A stretch of 64,000 nt of DNA, from contig CAWDJV010000005.1 in assembly GCA_963802795.1 (NCBI GenBank), forward strand, positions 496,001-560,000, given 5' to 3'. Shown here one piece after another: positions 37,728-46,882 of this stretch (position 1 is its first letter; every line of letters begins with the position of its first letter). The position numbers and the translations under genes were made by a program. A model generated the notes under the pieces. The model did not search any database. It saw nothing but the letters and a program-made list of their open reading frames with translations, and was not told the DNA's origin. Source of the stretch: JAIBJN01 sp963802795 (GTDB lineage Bacteria > Actinomycetota > Thermoleophilia > Gaiellales > Gaiellaceae).

Positions 37728-38494
37728 CCGGAGGTACCGGGACCCTTCTCCACGAAGGGCCGAAGCAGGTCGATCGGGAGCGGGAGGATGAGCGTCGAGG
37801 ACCGCTCGGAGCTGATCTCGAGCATCGTCTGGAGGAAGCGGAGCTGGAGGGCGATCGGGTTCTCGGCCATGACGTTGGCGGCGTCCTTGAGCCGCTCGGA
37901 GGCCTGGAACTCGCCCTCGGCCGCGATCACCTTCGCGCGCCGCTCGCGCTCGGCCTCGGCCTGCCGCGCCATGGCGCGCTGCATGCCGGTCGGGATCTCG
38001 ACGTCCTTCACCTCGACGATCGAGACCTTGATCCCCCACGGCGAGGTCGCCTCGTCGATGATCTCCTGGAGGATCGCGTTGATCTTGTCCCGCTCGGACA
38101 GGAGCTCGTCGAGGACGTGCTGGCCGAGGACGCTCCGGAGCGTCGTCTGCGCGATCTGCGACGTCGCCACCATGTAGTTCTCGACCTGCACGATCGCCCG
38201 CTCGGGGTCGATGATTCGGAAGTAGGCGACCGCGTTGACCCGGACCGGGACGTTGTCCCTGGTGATGACCTCCTGCGGCGGGATGTTGAGCGTCACCGTG
38301 CGCAGGTCGACGCGCACCATCTTGTCGATGATCGGGATGAGGAAGAAGAGCCCCGGGCCCTTGGGCGGGGAATGGAGGCGGCCCAGGCGGAAGATGACCC
38401 CGCGCTCGTACTCGCGCGCCACCCGCACCGACGCCGACAGGAGCAGGACGAGCAGGACGGCGATGACGACGACGACGATGAGAGCGGTGGTCAT
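37724..38494 (-). CDS. Slipin/stomatin-type SPFH membrane protein
   Basis: A 256-residue SPFH protein. One N-terminal transmembrane helix (residues 3-21) is followed by the slipin pattern VAREYERGVIFRLGRL, PGLFFLIPIIDKMVRVDLRT, the conserved VITRDNVPVRVNAVAYFRI and a helical C-terminal region with ARQAEAERERRAKVIAAEGE. Stomatins scaffold membrane microdomains and often pair with NfeD, whose gene is directly upstream here (58 bases). Its stop overlaps the proposed galT start. Confidence 0.9.
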   Translation of the reverse strand: MTTALIVVVVIAVLLVLLLSASVRVAREYERGVIFRLGRLHSPPKGPGLFFLIPIIDKMVRVDLRTVTLNIPPQEVITRDNVPVRVNAVAYFRIIDPERAIVQVENYMVATSQIAQTTLRSVLGQHVLDELLSERDKINAILQEIIDEATSPWGIKVSIVEVKDVEIPTGMQRAMARQAEAERERRAKVIAAEGEFQASERLKDAANVMAENPIALQLRFLQTMLEISSERSSTLILPLPIDLLRPFVEKGPGTSG

Positions 38495-38552
38495 GCGGCT
38501 CCTTTCCGGCCGGGCGCCCGCATCCTACGCGACGCCGACGGCGGGTCTCAGG

Positions 38553-39908
38553 TCAGGCCGAGACTGCGGTGGGCTCCTCGGCCCGCGCGACGTGGAGCAC
38601 GAGATCGTCCTCGATCCCCTCGACGCGAACGTGCTCGCCGACGGGAATCGGCCCGTCGCTGGACCGCGCCTTCCAGATCTCGCCGTGGACGAAGACGCGG
38701 CCGGTGGGGTCGAGGGTGCTGCGCACGACGCCGACCTCGCCGACGAGCTCCTCGCGGCCGGTCTTCACCGGAGCGCGCCGTGCCAGGACGAGCTTCGTGA
38801 CGACGAACATCGTCAGGAGCGCGAAAGTCAGCCCGACGGCGAGCGCGACCCAGATGGACACCTGGTACTCCTCCCCGGCCGGGTCGAAGAGCAGAAGCGC
38901 GCCGATCACGAAGCTGACCGTGCCGGCCAGCGCGAGCGCGCCGTGGCTCACGACGTAGGCCTCGGCGGCGAAGAAGCCTGCCGCGAGGATCATGAGCAGG
39001 AGGCCCGCCCAGCTGATGGGGAGCACCTGGAGGCCGAAGAGGCCGACGATGAGGCAGATCGCCCCGACCGTGCCGGGAAAGACGAGCCCCGGGTTGAGGA
39101 TCTCGATCGTGATCCCGAGGACGCCGAGCGACATGAGCAGGACGATGATGTTGGGGTCGATGAGGGTGTCGAGGATCCTCTTCCAGAGCGACATCTCGAC
39201 CCGCTCGACGTCGGCTCCCACGAGCTCGGGCTCGAACCCCTTGGGCTGAGTGGGCTCGCCGGCCTCGATCTGCTGGAAGAGCGACTCCAGGTCGGGAGCG
39301 ACGTAGTCGACGACGTTCTGCTCGAGCGCATCCTGGGCGCCGAGGTTCTCGGCCTCACGGACAGCCTGCTCGGCCCAGTCGCCGTTCCGCCCGTGTGCCT
39401 CGGCGAGCTCGCGCGCGTAGGCGGCGGCGTCGTTGACGACCTTCTTCCGGAGGTCCTCGGGGATCTCGCCTCCTCCGACGGCCACCGGGGTCGACGAGCC
39501 GATGTTCGTCTGCGGGGCCATCGCCGCCACGTCCGCGGCGAGCGTGATGAAGGCGCCTGCCGATGCCGCGCGCGAGCCCGGTGGAGCGACGTAGACGATC
39601 ACCGGCACGGTCGAGGCGAGCTCGGCCTTGATGATCCCGCGCATCGACGAGTCGAGCCCTCCGGGCGTGTCCAGCTCGATGACGACCGCGTCGTAATTCT
39701 CGTCCTCCGCGCGTTCGATCGCGTCGACGACGAAGTCCTCCGTCACCGGATTGATGTCGTTCGCGAGCTCCGCGACGAGCACGCGCGGCGACGGCTCCTG
39801 TGCGGCCGCGCCTCCGGCGAGCGCGAGCAGCGCGACAACGAGCGCGAGAGGAGCGAAAAATCCCCGCAAGCGCAGCACTTCGAGTGTAAAGATTCTATCA
39901 GGGTCCAT
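38553..39908 (-). CDS. NfeD-family membrane-bound ClpP-class serine protease
   Basis: A 451-residue long NfeD. A signal peptide (to about residue 36, GGAAAQ) leads into a ClpP-like domain with VVIELDTPGGL, YVAPPGSRAASAGAFI (catalytic Ser) and a Lys region around KKVVNDAAAYARELAEAHGR. Four or five transmembrane helices follow (about 245-370), and a C-terminal OB-fold NfeD domain (REELVGEVGVVRSTLDPTGR, then VEGIEDDLVLHVA). Long NfeD proteins cleave stomatin C termini in archaea; the gene pair is conserved. A GTG ten codons downstream is an alternative start. Confidence 0.9.
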   Translation of the reverse strand: MDPDRIFTLEVLRLRGFFAPLALVVALLALAGGAAAQEPSPRVLVAELANDINPVTEDFVVDAIERAEDENYDAVVIELDTPGGLDSSMRGIIKAELASTVPVIVYVAPPGSRAASAGAFITLAADVAAMAPQTNIGSSTPVAVGGGEIPEDLRKKVVNDAAAYARELAEAHGRNGDWAEQAVREAENLGAQDALEQNVVDYVAPDLESLFQQIEAGEPTQPKGFEPELVGADVERVEMSLWKRILDTLIDPNIIVLLMSLGVLGITIEILNPGLVFPGTVGAICLIVGLFGLQVLPISWAGLLLMILAAGFFAAEAYVVSHGALALAGTVSFVIGALLLFDPAGEEYQVSIWVALAVGLTFALLTMFVVTKLVLARRAPVKTGREELVGEVGVVRSTLDPTGRVFVHGEIWKARSSDGPIPVGEHVRVEGIEDDLVLHVARAEEPTAVSA

Positions 39909-39969
39909 TCACCCCCCTTGCCGGGGGAGGAGACATCCGGTTTGGTGGAGAAGGAGCCAGGCCGCTGCC

Positions 39970-42164
39970 ATGAGATTTCGCCGCTGCCTCTTGGTCCTTC
40001 TCGCCCTCGCGGCGGTGCTTCCGGGCAGGGCGGCGGCCGAGGGCGTCCGGGTCGTCGCCCGGGACGAGCCGATGGCGGCGGTCCGCTCGGCGGCTGTTCG
40101 TGCGGCTCCAGCTCCCTTCACCCTGGTTGGTATCCACTGGCGAGGCCCCGGCACCGTTTGGTTCCGCACGGCTGCCGATGGCGAAGACTTCGGACCCTGG
40201 CACCCGGCCCGTCCCGAAGCCGAGGACCTGCCCGACCTGGGGAGCCCGGAGCTCCGACGAAGGGCCGGCTGGAAGGTCGGGAGCCCATGGTGGACGGGCA
40301 AGGCTCACAGGATCCAGTACCGGATCTCCGGAACGGTCACCAGCCTGCGCACCTTCTTCGTCTCGAGTCCCGTGTCCGCCGTCGACGAGGCGCGCGGCGC
40401 CCGCGCGGCGTCCAGCATCCCTGTCCACCGCCGTTGCCGGCCCCGCGCGACCGGCGATTGTCCGGCGGTCGGGCTGGGCGGCCGACGAGTCGATCGTCCG
40501 AGGCGCGCCGTACTACGCGGACCGCCTCCGCCTCGCCGTCGTTCACCACACCGCGGGCACGAATCGCTACTCGGCCTCCCAGGCGGCGGCCATCGTCCGC
40601 GGCATCCAGCGCTACCACGTTCTCGGGAACGGCTGGAACGACATCGGCTACAACTACCTCGTCGACAAGTACGGGCGGATCTACGAGGGCCGCGCGGGGG
40701 GACTGAACCGGAACGTCGTCGGCGCCCACGCCCAGGGCTTCAACACCGGGAGCGCCGGCGTCGCGGTGCTCGGATCGTACGGCTCCAGGGGCATCTCCAG
40801 GGCCGCCAGGCGGGCGCTCCACCGGCTCCTCGCCTGGCGCCTCGACGTCGGCCACGTCGATCCGCTTTCCCGCCTGAGCTTCGCCTCCTACGGAAACGAG
40901 CGCTACGGCGCCGGCACCGTCGTCCGCCTACGAGCGATCTCCGGCCATCGGGACACGGGCTTCACGAGCTGCCCCGGCACGGTCCTCTACGGGAGGCTCG
41001 GCGCGATCGCGCAAACCGTCGCCGGAATCGGCCTTCCCAAGCTCTACGAGCCGTTGGTGACCGGCCTGGTCGGTGGCCCGGTCCGGTTTCGGGGCAGGCT
41101 CTCCGCCGCTCGACCCTGGCTCGTCCAGGTGAGGGACGCAGCGGGAGCGGTCGTGGCCTCGGGACGCGGAACCGGAAAGGCGGTCGACTGGACCTGGAAC
41201 GCGACGACCGCGCCGATTCAGCGCTACACGTATGTCATCAGCTCGGGAAGTGAAGTGCGCCCGGCCACCGGCGCGGTCCCTTCGCCGCCGCCGCTCGGGA
41301 TCTCCGGGCTGCGGGCGGCGCCTGCGGTCCTCAGTCCGAACGGGGACTGGAAGGGAGAGCGAACGACGATCTCGTTCGGGCTGACGCGCCGCGCCGCTGT
41401 TGGCGCCAGGGTCGAGAACGCCGCAACCGGCGCGCTCGTGCGGAGGCTCCTCCGCAGGGAGGTGCGCCCGGCCGGCCTGCTGACCGTGAGCTGGGACGGG
41501 CGTTCGCAGGGAGCGGTCGTCCCGGATGCTCGCTACCGCGTCGAGGTCGAAGCCGAGGCCGGAATCGAGAGGGTTGTCCACAGGGTGCCGCTGAAGGTCG
41601 ATCGGACTCTCGGCGGTCTCGTCGTCGCCCCCGCGATCCTGTCGCCGAACGGCGACGGCCGGCTCGAGAGCCTGAGGGCCGCGTTCACGCTGACCCGAGC
41701 CGCCGACACCCGAGTCGAGATTCGCCGCGGAGGGAGAACGGTGCGAAGCCTGGTCTCCGAGCGGCTGCTCGCGGGACGCCACTCCGTCTCCTGGAACGGC
41801 CGGACACGCCCGCGGGAGACCGCTCGCGGACGGCGATTACCGCGCCCGGGTCCTCGCCGGGACCTGGCTCGGCACGCGCGGGCTGTCCCTCCCGGTCCGG
41901 GTGGACACGACTTCGCCGCGCGTGGTCATCCGCTCGTTGCGCGTCGCCAGCGGCGTCGCCAGCGTCCGCTTCACTCTGAGCGAGACCGCGCGGCTGCGCA
42001 TCTGGTTCGGGAGGAGCAGCTGGCGGGACGGCGACAGCATCGCCCGCAGGAGAGGGGCGGGGACGCACGTGGTCAGCCACCGCATCCGGGCCCGCCACGT
42101 CCGCATCGTCGCCGTCGACGCGGCGCTCAACCGCGCCAAGCCGGTCGTCTTCCACCGGCGTTAG
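39970..42164 (+). CDS. Secreted N-acetylmuramoyl-L-alanine amidase (PGRP-type), two frame breaks
   Basis: Signal peptide RRCLLVLLALAAVLPGRAAA, then a small domain, then a PGRP/amidase_2 catalytic domain: RLAVVHHTAGTNRYSASQAA (zinc His), GWNDIGYNYLVDKYGRIYEG, and ISGHRDTGFTSCPG (second His and Cys ligands). The C-terminal half has two FlgD-like Ig segments marked APAVLSPNGDWKGE and APAILSPNGDGRLE, with VSWDG and VSWNG. Frame changes near 40425 and 41815 (one base each) interrupt it; both sides remain family-like, ending AALNRAKPVVFHRR. It would cleave or remodel peptidoglycan outside the cell. Confidence 0.82.
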
Positions 42165-42236
42165 CGCCCCTCCGGGCAATGCCGGCGATGGCTTCTGCCC
42201 CGCGATCACGCGGCGCCTGAGCGCGCCCTCGCCCTT

Positions 42237-42257
42237 GGCAAGGCTTCTAGCCTTGCC
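42237..42257. terminator. Hairpin between convergent amidase and birA genes
   Basis: A perfect 9-bp inverted repeat GGCAAGGCT / AGCCTTGCC with a three-base loop. It lies in the 162-base gap between convergent genes. No T-tract follows on either strand, so it may act as a weak bidirectional terminator or RNA-end stabiliser. Nothing else is recognisable in the gap. Confidence 0.5.
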
Positions 42258-42326
42258 CACGGACGAGTTCGGACTCAGACTTGGTGCTCGCGACGCAGAA
42301 GCCGAGCAGCATTACCCGAAGAGGCG

Positions 42327-43073
42327 CTAGCGTTCGAAGAGCACCTCCCCGCTCTCGATCAGCCGCCGGGTGCCGCCGATCTCGACCTCGAGCCTTCCCC
42401 GCCGGTCGACGGCCACGCCCGTGCCGGTCTCGCCGTCCACGACCACGCGGCGGCCGCGCAGGAAGTCCCGCGCCCCGAGCCCGTCGTAGAGCGCGTCGAG
42501 ACCGCCCTCCAGCCAGCGTTCGTAGGCGCCCTCCAGCTCGAGAAGCACGTCGGCGACGAGGGGAGCCCGCTCGCGGCGGATCCCGTCCGCGGTCAGGAGG
42601 GAGCCGGGCGCCACCGTGGCCTCGGCCGGAAGCTGGTCGCGGGTCTGGTTCACGTTCAGGCCGATCCCGAGGACGACCACGCCGTCGCCTGCCTCGGCGA
42701 GGACGCCCGCGACCTTGCGGCGGTTGAGAAGCACGTCGTTCGGCCACTTGATCTGCGCGGCCAGCATGGTGGCGGTCTCCACTGCCTCGGCGACCGCGAG
42801 GCCGCCGACGAGGGAGAGCTCGGCGACATTCCCGGCCGCCGGAGGCCTGAGGAGGACCGAGCAGAGGATCGCGGTTCCCGGCGGGGCCTCCCAGGCGCGG
42901 CCGAGCCGCCCGCGGCCCGCGGTCTGTTCGTCGCAGATCGCCGTCGCTCCCTCCTCCAGGCCGGGGTCGAGAAGGCGCTGGGTCGACTCGCAGGAGTCCC
43001 GGGAGACGAGCGGCCGTCCGAAACGGCCTCGGAGCAGAGGCTCGACCGAGTCGGGTGTCAGCGTGTCGGACAT
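42327..43073 (-). CDS. birA: Biotin-[acetyl-CoA carboxylase] ligase BirA (monofunctional)
   Basis: A 248-residue biotin protein ligase. The biotinyl-AMP loop EQTAGRGRLGRAWEAPPG near residue 50, IKWPNDVLLNRRKVAGVLAE near residue 108, and VVLGIGLNVNQ are all conserved; the C-terminal SH3-like domain is present. There is no N-terminal helix-turn-helix, so it is not a repressor. It would biotinylate the BCCP subunit of acetyl-CoA carboxylase, matching accD/accA about 7 kb away. It is divergent from the sigma-factor gene over 47 bases. Confidence 0.92.
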   Translation of the reverse strand: MSDTLTPDSVEPLLRGRFGRPLVSRDSCESTQRLLDPGLEEGATAICDEQTAGRGRLGRAWEAPPGTAILCSVLLRPPAAGNVAELSLVGGLAVAEAVETATMLAAQIKWPNDVLLNRRKVAGVLAEAGDGVVVLGIGLNVNQTRDQLPAEATVAPGSLLTADGIRRERAPLVADVLLELEGAYERWLEGGLDALYDGLGARDFLRGRRVVVDGETGTGVAVDRRGRLEVEIGGTRRLIESGEVLFER

Positions 43074-43120
43074 CCTCCGGAGCCGGTGGTTGCCGGTGCA
43101 ACTACTAGACTAATCTCGCC

Positions 43121-43741
43121 GTGCAACCAGCCGCCGCGTCCGCCCGTCCTACCGAGGGAGAGACCCCGAGTTTCGGGCTGTCGCTCGCCTACCGGAAGCT
43201 CAGCGACGTGGATCTCGTCAGCAAGGCAAGGAACGGCGACGGACGCGCGCTCGACGCTCTCGTCGAGCGCCACGCTCCGCGCGTGAACAGGCTCTCGGTG
43301 CAGATCATGGGGGATCTCGAGGAGGCGCGTGACGCCGCCCAGGAGTCGCTCGTGAAGCTCTGCACCCGGCTTCGCCAGTTTCGGGGGGAGTCGCAGTTCG
43401 GCACCTGGCTCCACCGGCTCGTCGTCAATACGTGCCGCGACCGGCTCGCGCGCCAGCGCATTCGCCAGACGGAGCCGCTCCAGCTCGACGACGAGGCCGC
43501 CGGCGAGGAGAGCGACCCTTCGCGTGCAGCCATGCTCGGTGACGCGCGTCGCGAGCTGGCCGCCGCACTCGCCCGCCTGTCGCCGAACCAACGCCTTGCC
43601 GTCGTCCTCCGGGACGTCTTCGGGATGACCTACGAGGAGATCTCGCGTGTTGCGCTCATGCCGGTCGGGACGGCGAAGTGCTACGTGCACAGGGCGCGCG
43701 CTCGTCTCCGAACGCGGTTGGAAGAGACGGCCGCCGGATGA
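43121..43741 (+). CDS. ECF-type RNA polymerase sigma factor
   Basis: A 206-residue sigma-70 family protein with regions 2 and 4 only. Region 2 is visible as ALDALVERHAPRVNRLSVQI and ARDAAQESLVKLCTRLRQFR, with GTWLHRLVVNTCRDRLARQR; region 4 is ALARLSPNQRLAVVLRDVFG and MTYEEISRVALMPVGTAKCY, then VHRARARLR. No anti-sigma gene is adjacent. It heads the fatty-acid operon, with only ten bases to the fabZ GTG, which raises the possibility that it controls lipid genes. A GTG start is used. Confidence 0.9.
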   Translation: MQPAAASARPTEGETPSFGLSLAYRKLSDVDLVSKARNGDGRALDALVERHAPRVNRLSVQIMGDLEEARDAAQESLVKLCTRLRQFRGESQFGTWLHRLVVNTCRDRLARQRIRQTEPLQLDDEAAGEESDPSRAAMLGDARRELAAALARLSPNQRLAVVLRDVFGMTYEEISRVALMPVGTAKCYVHRARARLRTRLEETAAG

Positions 43742-43751
43742 CCACGCCCCG

Positions 43752-44201
43752 GTGAGCTTCACGCCACCCTTCGGCCGGGCGGAGATCGAGCAGATCCTTC
43801 CGCACCGCGACCCGTTCCTGCTCCTGGACGAGGTCCTCGAGCTCGAGCCCGGTGTCAGGGTCGTCGCGCGGAAGCAGGTACGCGAGGACGAGTGGTATCT
43901 CGCAGGGCACTTTCCCGGACGGCCGATCATGCCAGGCGTCCTCATGGTCGAGGCGATGGCGCAGACCGGTGCGGTCGCGGTCCTCTCCGACGAGGAGAAT
44001 CGCGGTAAGCTCGCTCTCTTCGCCGGCATCGACGACGTGCGTTTCAAGCGGATCGTCGAGCCCGGCGACGAGCTCGAGCTGACCTGCCAGCTGGAGCGGG
44101 TGCGCGGGCCGGTCGGACGGGGCAAGGCGACGGCCCGCGTCGGCGCGGACCTCGCGGTGCGCGGAACGCTCACGTTCGCCGTCACCGACGCGGCGGCATG
44201 A
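43752..44201 (+). CDS. fabZ: 3-hydroxyacyl-ACP dehydratase FabZ
   Basis: A 149-residue hot-dog fold dehydratase of type II fatty-acid synthesis. IEQILPHRDPFLLLDEVLEL contains the catalytic His, and GHFPGRPIMPGVLMVEAMAQ carries the catalytic Glu helix. The rest (KLALFAGIDDVRFKRIVEPG) matches the family. The GTG start sits ten bases after the sigma-factor stop. Its stop overlaps the fabH ATG (ATGA). Confidence 0.94.
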   Translation: MSFTPPFGRAEIEQILPHRDPFLLLDEVLELEPGVRVVARKQVREDEWYLAGHFPGRPIMPGVLMVEAMAQTGAVAVLSDEENRGKLALFAGIDDVRFKRIVEPGDELELTCQLERVRGPVGRGKATARVGADLAVRGTLTFAVTDAAA

Positions 44202-45223
44202 TCGCGAACGTCTCGGGAAACGGGATTTCGGTCGGGATCACCGGCCTGGGCGCCTACGCCCCCGAGCGTGTGCTTACGAACGCCGACCTCGAGGCGATGG
44301 TGGAGACCTCCGACGAATGGATCACCTCCCGCACGGGGATCAAGGAACGTCGGATCGCTGCGCCCGACCAGGCGGCGAGCGATCTTGCGCTGCCCGCGGC
44401 GAGGCAGGCGCTCGAGCAGGCCGGCGTGGCCGCGAAGGATGTCGACCTCGTGATCGTCGCCACCGCTACGCCGGACATGCTCTTCCCGGCGACGGCCGCC
44501 CTCCTGGCCGACGAGCTGGGGGCTACGGGCGCCGCTGCCTACGATCTGCTCGCGGGCTGCACCGGCTTCGTCTACGCGCTCTCCCAGGCCTACGGGGCGC
44601 TTGCCACGGGCCTTTCGAAGAAGGCGCTGGTCGTCGGGACCGAGACGCTGTCGAAGATCACGAACTGGGAGGACCGCTCGACGTGCATCCTGTTCGGGGA
44701 CGGCGCCGGCGCGGCCGTCGTCGAGCCCGTCTCCGGCGGCGGCATCGAGGGCTTCGAGCTCGGCGCTGACGGCTCGGGCGGGCCTGACCTCTGCGTCCCT
44801 GCCGGAGGCTCACGCCTGCCCGTCACCCCGGAAGCGCTCGCGGAGGAGCTCCAGTTCATCAAGATGAACGGAGCCGAGGTCTTCCGCTTTGCGACGCGGG
44901 TGATGGTGACCTCGGCCGAGGAGCTGCTCGCCGCTTGCGGCGCGAGCGTGGACGACGTCGACCTCTACGTTCCGCACCAGGCGAACAAGCGCATCATCGA
45001 CCACGCGGTCAAGAACATGGGCCTCGAGCCCGCGAAGGTGATCCTCAACATCGAGCGGTACGGCAACACGTCGTCCGCCTCGATTCCGATCTGTCTCGCC
45101 GAGGCGCAGGCCGACGGGCGCCTCCGGGAGGGCACGCGTGTCCTGATGAGCGCCGTCGGGGCCGGGCTCACCTGGGGCTCGACCTACATGACCTGGACGG
45201 AGGGCGAAGGGATGGAGCCATGA
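44198..45223 (+). CDS. fabH: Beta-ketoacyl-ACP synthase III FabH
   Basis: A 341-residue initiating ketosynthase that condenses acyl-CoA with malonyl-ACP. The catalytic Cys is in DLLAGCTGFVYAL near residue 119, His in YVPHQANKRIID and Asn in ERYGNTSSASIP. The N terminus ITGLGAYAPERVLTNADLEA and SDEWITSRTGIKERR are family hallmarks. It is coupled on both sides by 4-base overlaps (fabZ and fabD). Confidence 0.95.
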   Translation: MIANVSGNGISVGITGLGAYAPERVLTNADLEAMVETSDEWITSRTGIKERRIAAPDQAASDLALPAARQALEQAGVAAKDVDLVIVATATPDMLFPATAALLADELGATGAAAYDLLAGCTGFVYALSQAYGALATGLSKKALVVGTETLSKITNWEDRSTCILFGDGAGAAVVEPVSGGGIEGFELGADGSGGPDLCVPAGGSRLPVTPEALAEELQFIKMNGAEVFRFATRVMVTSAEELLAACGASVDDVDLYVPHQANKRIIDHAVKNMGLEPAKVILNIERYGNTSSASIPICLAEAQADGRLREGTRVLMSAVGAGLTWGSTYMTWTEGEGMEP

Positions 45224-46143
45224 AGATCGCATTCTGCTTTCCCGGACAGGGCTCGCAGGACGTCGGCATGGGCCGCGCGATCGCCGACGAGTTTCCGGAG
45301 GCGCGCGCCGTGTACGACGAGGCCTCGGAAGCCGTGGGCTTCGACGTCGGTCGGCTTTGCTTCGAGGGGTCCCTCGACGAGCTGACGCGAACGGAGTTCC
45401 AGCAGCCGGCGCTCGTGGCGACCTCGGTCGCGTGCCTGCGGGCGGTGCAGACCCTCGGCATCCGCCCCGATTACGTCATCGGGCACTCGGTCGGCGAGTA
45501 CTCGGCCCTCGCCGCCGCGGATGCGATCTCGGCCGGTGAGGCCGTTGCGCTCGTGCGCGAGCGGGGCGAGGCGATGGCGGAGGCCGCCCGGGTCACCCCC
45601 GGAGCCATGGCCGCCGTCCTGGGCCTCGAGGATGCGGTCGTCGAGGAGCTCTGCGCCGCAATCGAGGGAGTCTGGCCGGCGAACTACAACTGCCCGGGGC
45701 AGGTGGTGGTCTCCGGCGAGACCTCGGCCGTCGAGCGGCTGATCGAGCAGGCGAGCGCGCGCGGCGCCCGCAAGGCGGTCAAGCTCCGGGTGAGCGGCGG
45801 GTTCCACAGCCCGCTCGTCGCCCGGGCCGCCGAGCGCCTGCGGCCCGCCATCGCCAAGGCTTCGTGGCGCGATCCGACCACTCCCTACATGTCCACGGTC
45901 ACCGCCCGTCTCGAGAACGCCCAGCGGATCGCCGCGCTGCTCGTCGAGCAGCTGACGGCGCCGGTGCGGTTCACGCAGGCGGTGAGCGGCCTCGTCAAGG
46001 ACGGTGTCGAGACCTTCGTCGAGATCGGACCGGGCCAGGTCCTGAGCGGGCTGCTCCGTCGCTGCGACCGGTCGCTCCGGACGATCTCCGTTCGCGACCC
46101 GGAGTCCCTCCGCAAGCTCGAGGAGACGGTCTCCGCTGCCTGA
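45220..46143 (+). CDS. fabD: Malonyl-CoA:ACP transacylase FabD
   Basis: A 307-residue acyltransferase that loads malonyl groups onto acyl carrier protein. The N terminus IAFCFPGQGSQDVGMGRAI, the catalytic serine in VIGHSVGEYSALAAAD near residue 90, the Arg/His sites in ALVRERGEAMAEAA and GGFHSPLV, and the C-terminal VEIGPGQVLSGLLRR are present. The 5' end overlaps fabH (ATGA) and the 3' end overlaps the proposed fabG start. Confidence 0.95.
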   Translation: MKIAFCFPGQGSQDVGMGRAIADEFPEARAVYDEASEAVGFDVGRLCFEGSLDELTRTEFQQPALVATSVACLRAVQTLGIRPDYVIGHSVGEYSALAAADAISAGEAVALVRERGEAMAEAARVTPGAMAAVLGLEDAVVEELCAAIEGVWPANYNCPGQVVVSGETSAVERLIEQASARGARKAVKLRVSGGFHSPLVARAAERLRPAIAKASWRDPTTPYMSTVTARLENAQRIAALLVEQLTAPVRFTQAVSGLVKDGVETFVEIGPGQVLSGLLRRCDRSLRTISVRDPESLRKLEETVSAA

Positions 46144-46876
46144 GTTCGCCTCACTCGAGGGCAAGATCGCGCTCGTGACGGGCGGCTCGCGCGGGATCGG
46201 CGCCGCGATCTCCCGTGAACTGGCCGGCGCAGGGGCCCGCGTCGCGGTCAACTACCGCTCGGGGCAGAAGGAGGCGGAGTCGGTCGCGGCGGAGATCGGC
46301 GGCATCGCCGTGGGGGCCGACGTGGGCGATCCCTCCAGCGTAGAGGCGCTCATCGACCAGGTCGAGTCGGAGCTCGGCGACGTGGAGGTCCTCGTCAACA
46401 ACGCAGGCATCACACGGGACACGCTGATCGTGCGCATGAGCGACGACGACTGGGACGTGGTCCTGGAGACGAACCTCCGCGGCGCCTTCAACACGTGCCG
46501 CATCCTCTCGCGCAAGATGCTCCGCCGCCGGGCCGGGGTGATCGTGAACGTGACGAGCGTCGTCGGGCTCCGCGGGAACCCCGGGCAGGCGAACTACGCC
46601 GCCTCCAAGGCCGGCGTCATCGGTCTCACGAAGGCGCTCGCGCGGGAGCTCGGGGTCCGTGGGATCCGCGTGAACGCCGTGGCGCCCGGCTACATCTCCA
46701 CCGCGCTCACGGACATCCTCCCGGACGAGGTCACGAAGACGATCCTCGGGAACACACCGCTGGGCCGGCTCGGCAGTCCGGACGAGGTGGCGGCTGCGGT
46801 ACGCTTTCTCTGCTCGGACGACGCCGCGTTCATCACGGGCGAGGTGCTGCTCGTCGACGGCGGATTGGGGATGTAG
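46136..46876 (+). CDS. fabG: 3-oxoacyl-ACP reductase FabG, probable CTG start
   Basis: A 246-residue short-chain dehydrogenase that reduces 3-oxoacyl-ACP with NADPH. The Rossmann start LEGKIALVTGGSRGIGAAIS, LVNNAGITRDTL, the catalytic serine in VNVTSVVGLRGN and the YxxxK pair in NYAASKAGVIG are complete; the end GEVLLVDGGLGM is standard. The first ordinary start codon in frame is a GTG within the first strand, which would remove it. A CTG 13 codons upstream, inside the fabD end and ten bases after GGAG, gives (M)PEFASLEGKIALVTGG. Confidence 0.93.
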   Translation: MPEFASLEGKIALVTGGSRGIGAAISRELAGAGARVAVNYRSGQKEAESVAAEIGGIAVGADVGDPSSVEALIDQVESELGDVEVLVNNAGITRDTLIVRMSDDDWDVVLETNLRGAFNTCRILSRKMLRRRAGVIVNVTSVVGLRGNPGQANYAASKAGVIGLTKALARELGVRGIRVNAVAPGYISTALTDILPDEVTKTILGNTPLGRLGSPDEVAAAVRFLCSDDAAFITGEVLLVDGGLGM

Positions 46877-46882
46877 GGGGAG

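Noticed and set aside
46175..46876. fabG starting at the GTG
   Set aside because: It would begin at TGGSRGIG and lose the first beta strand required for NADP binding.
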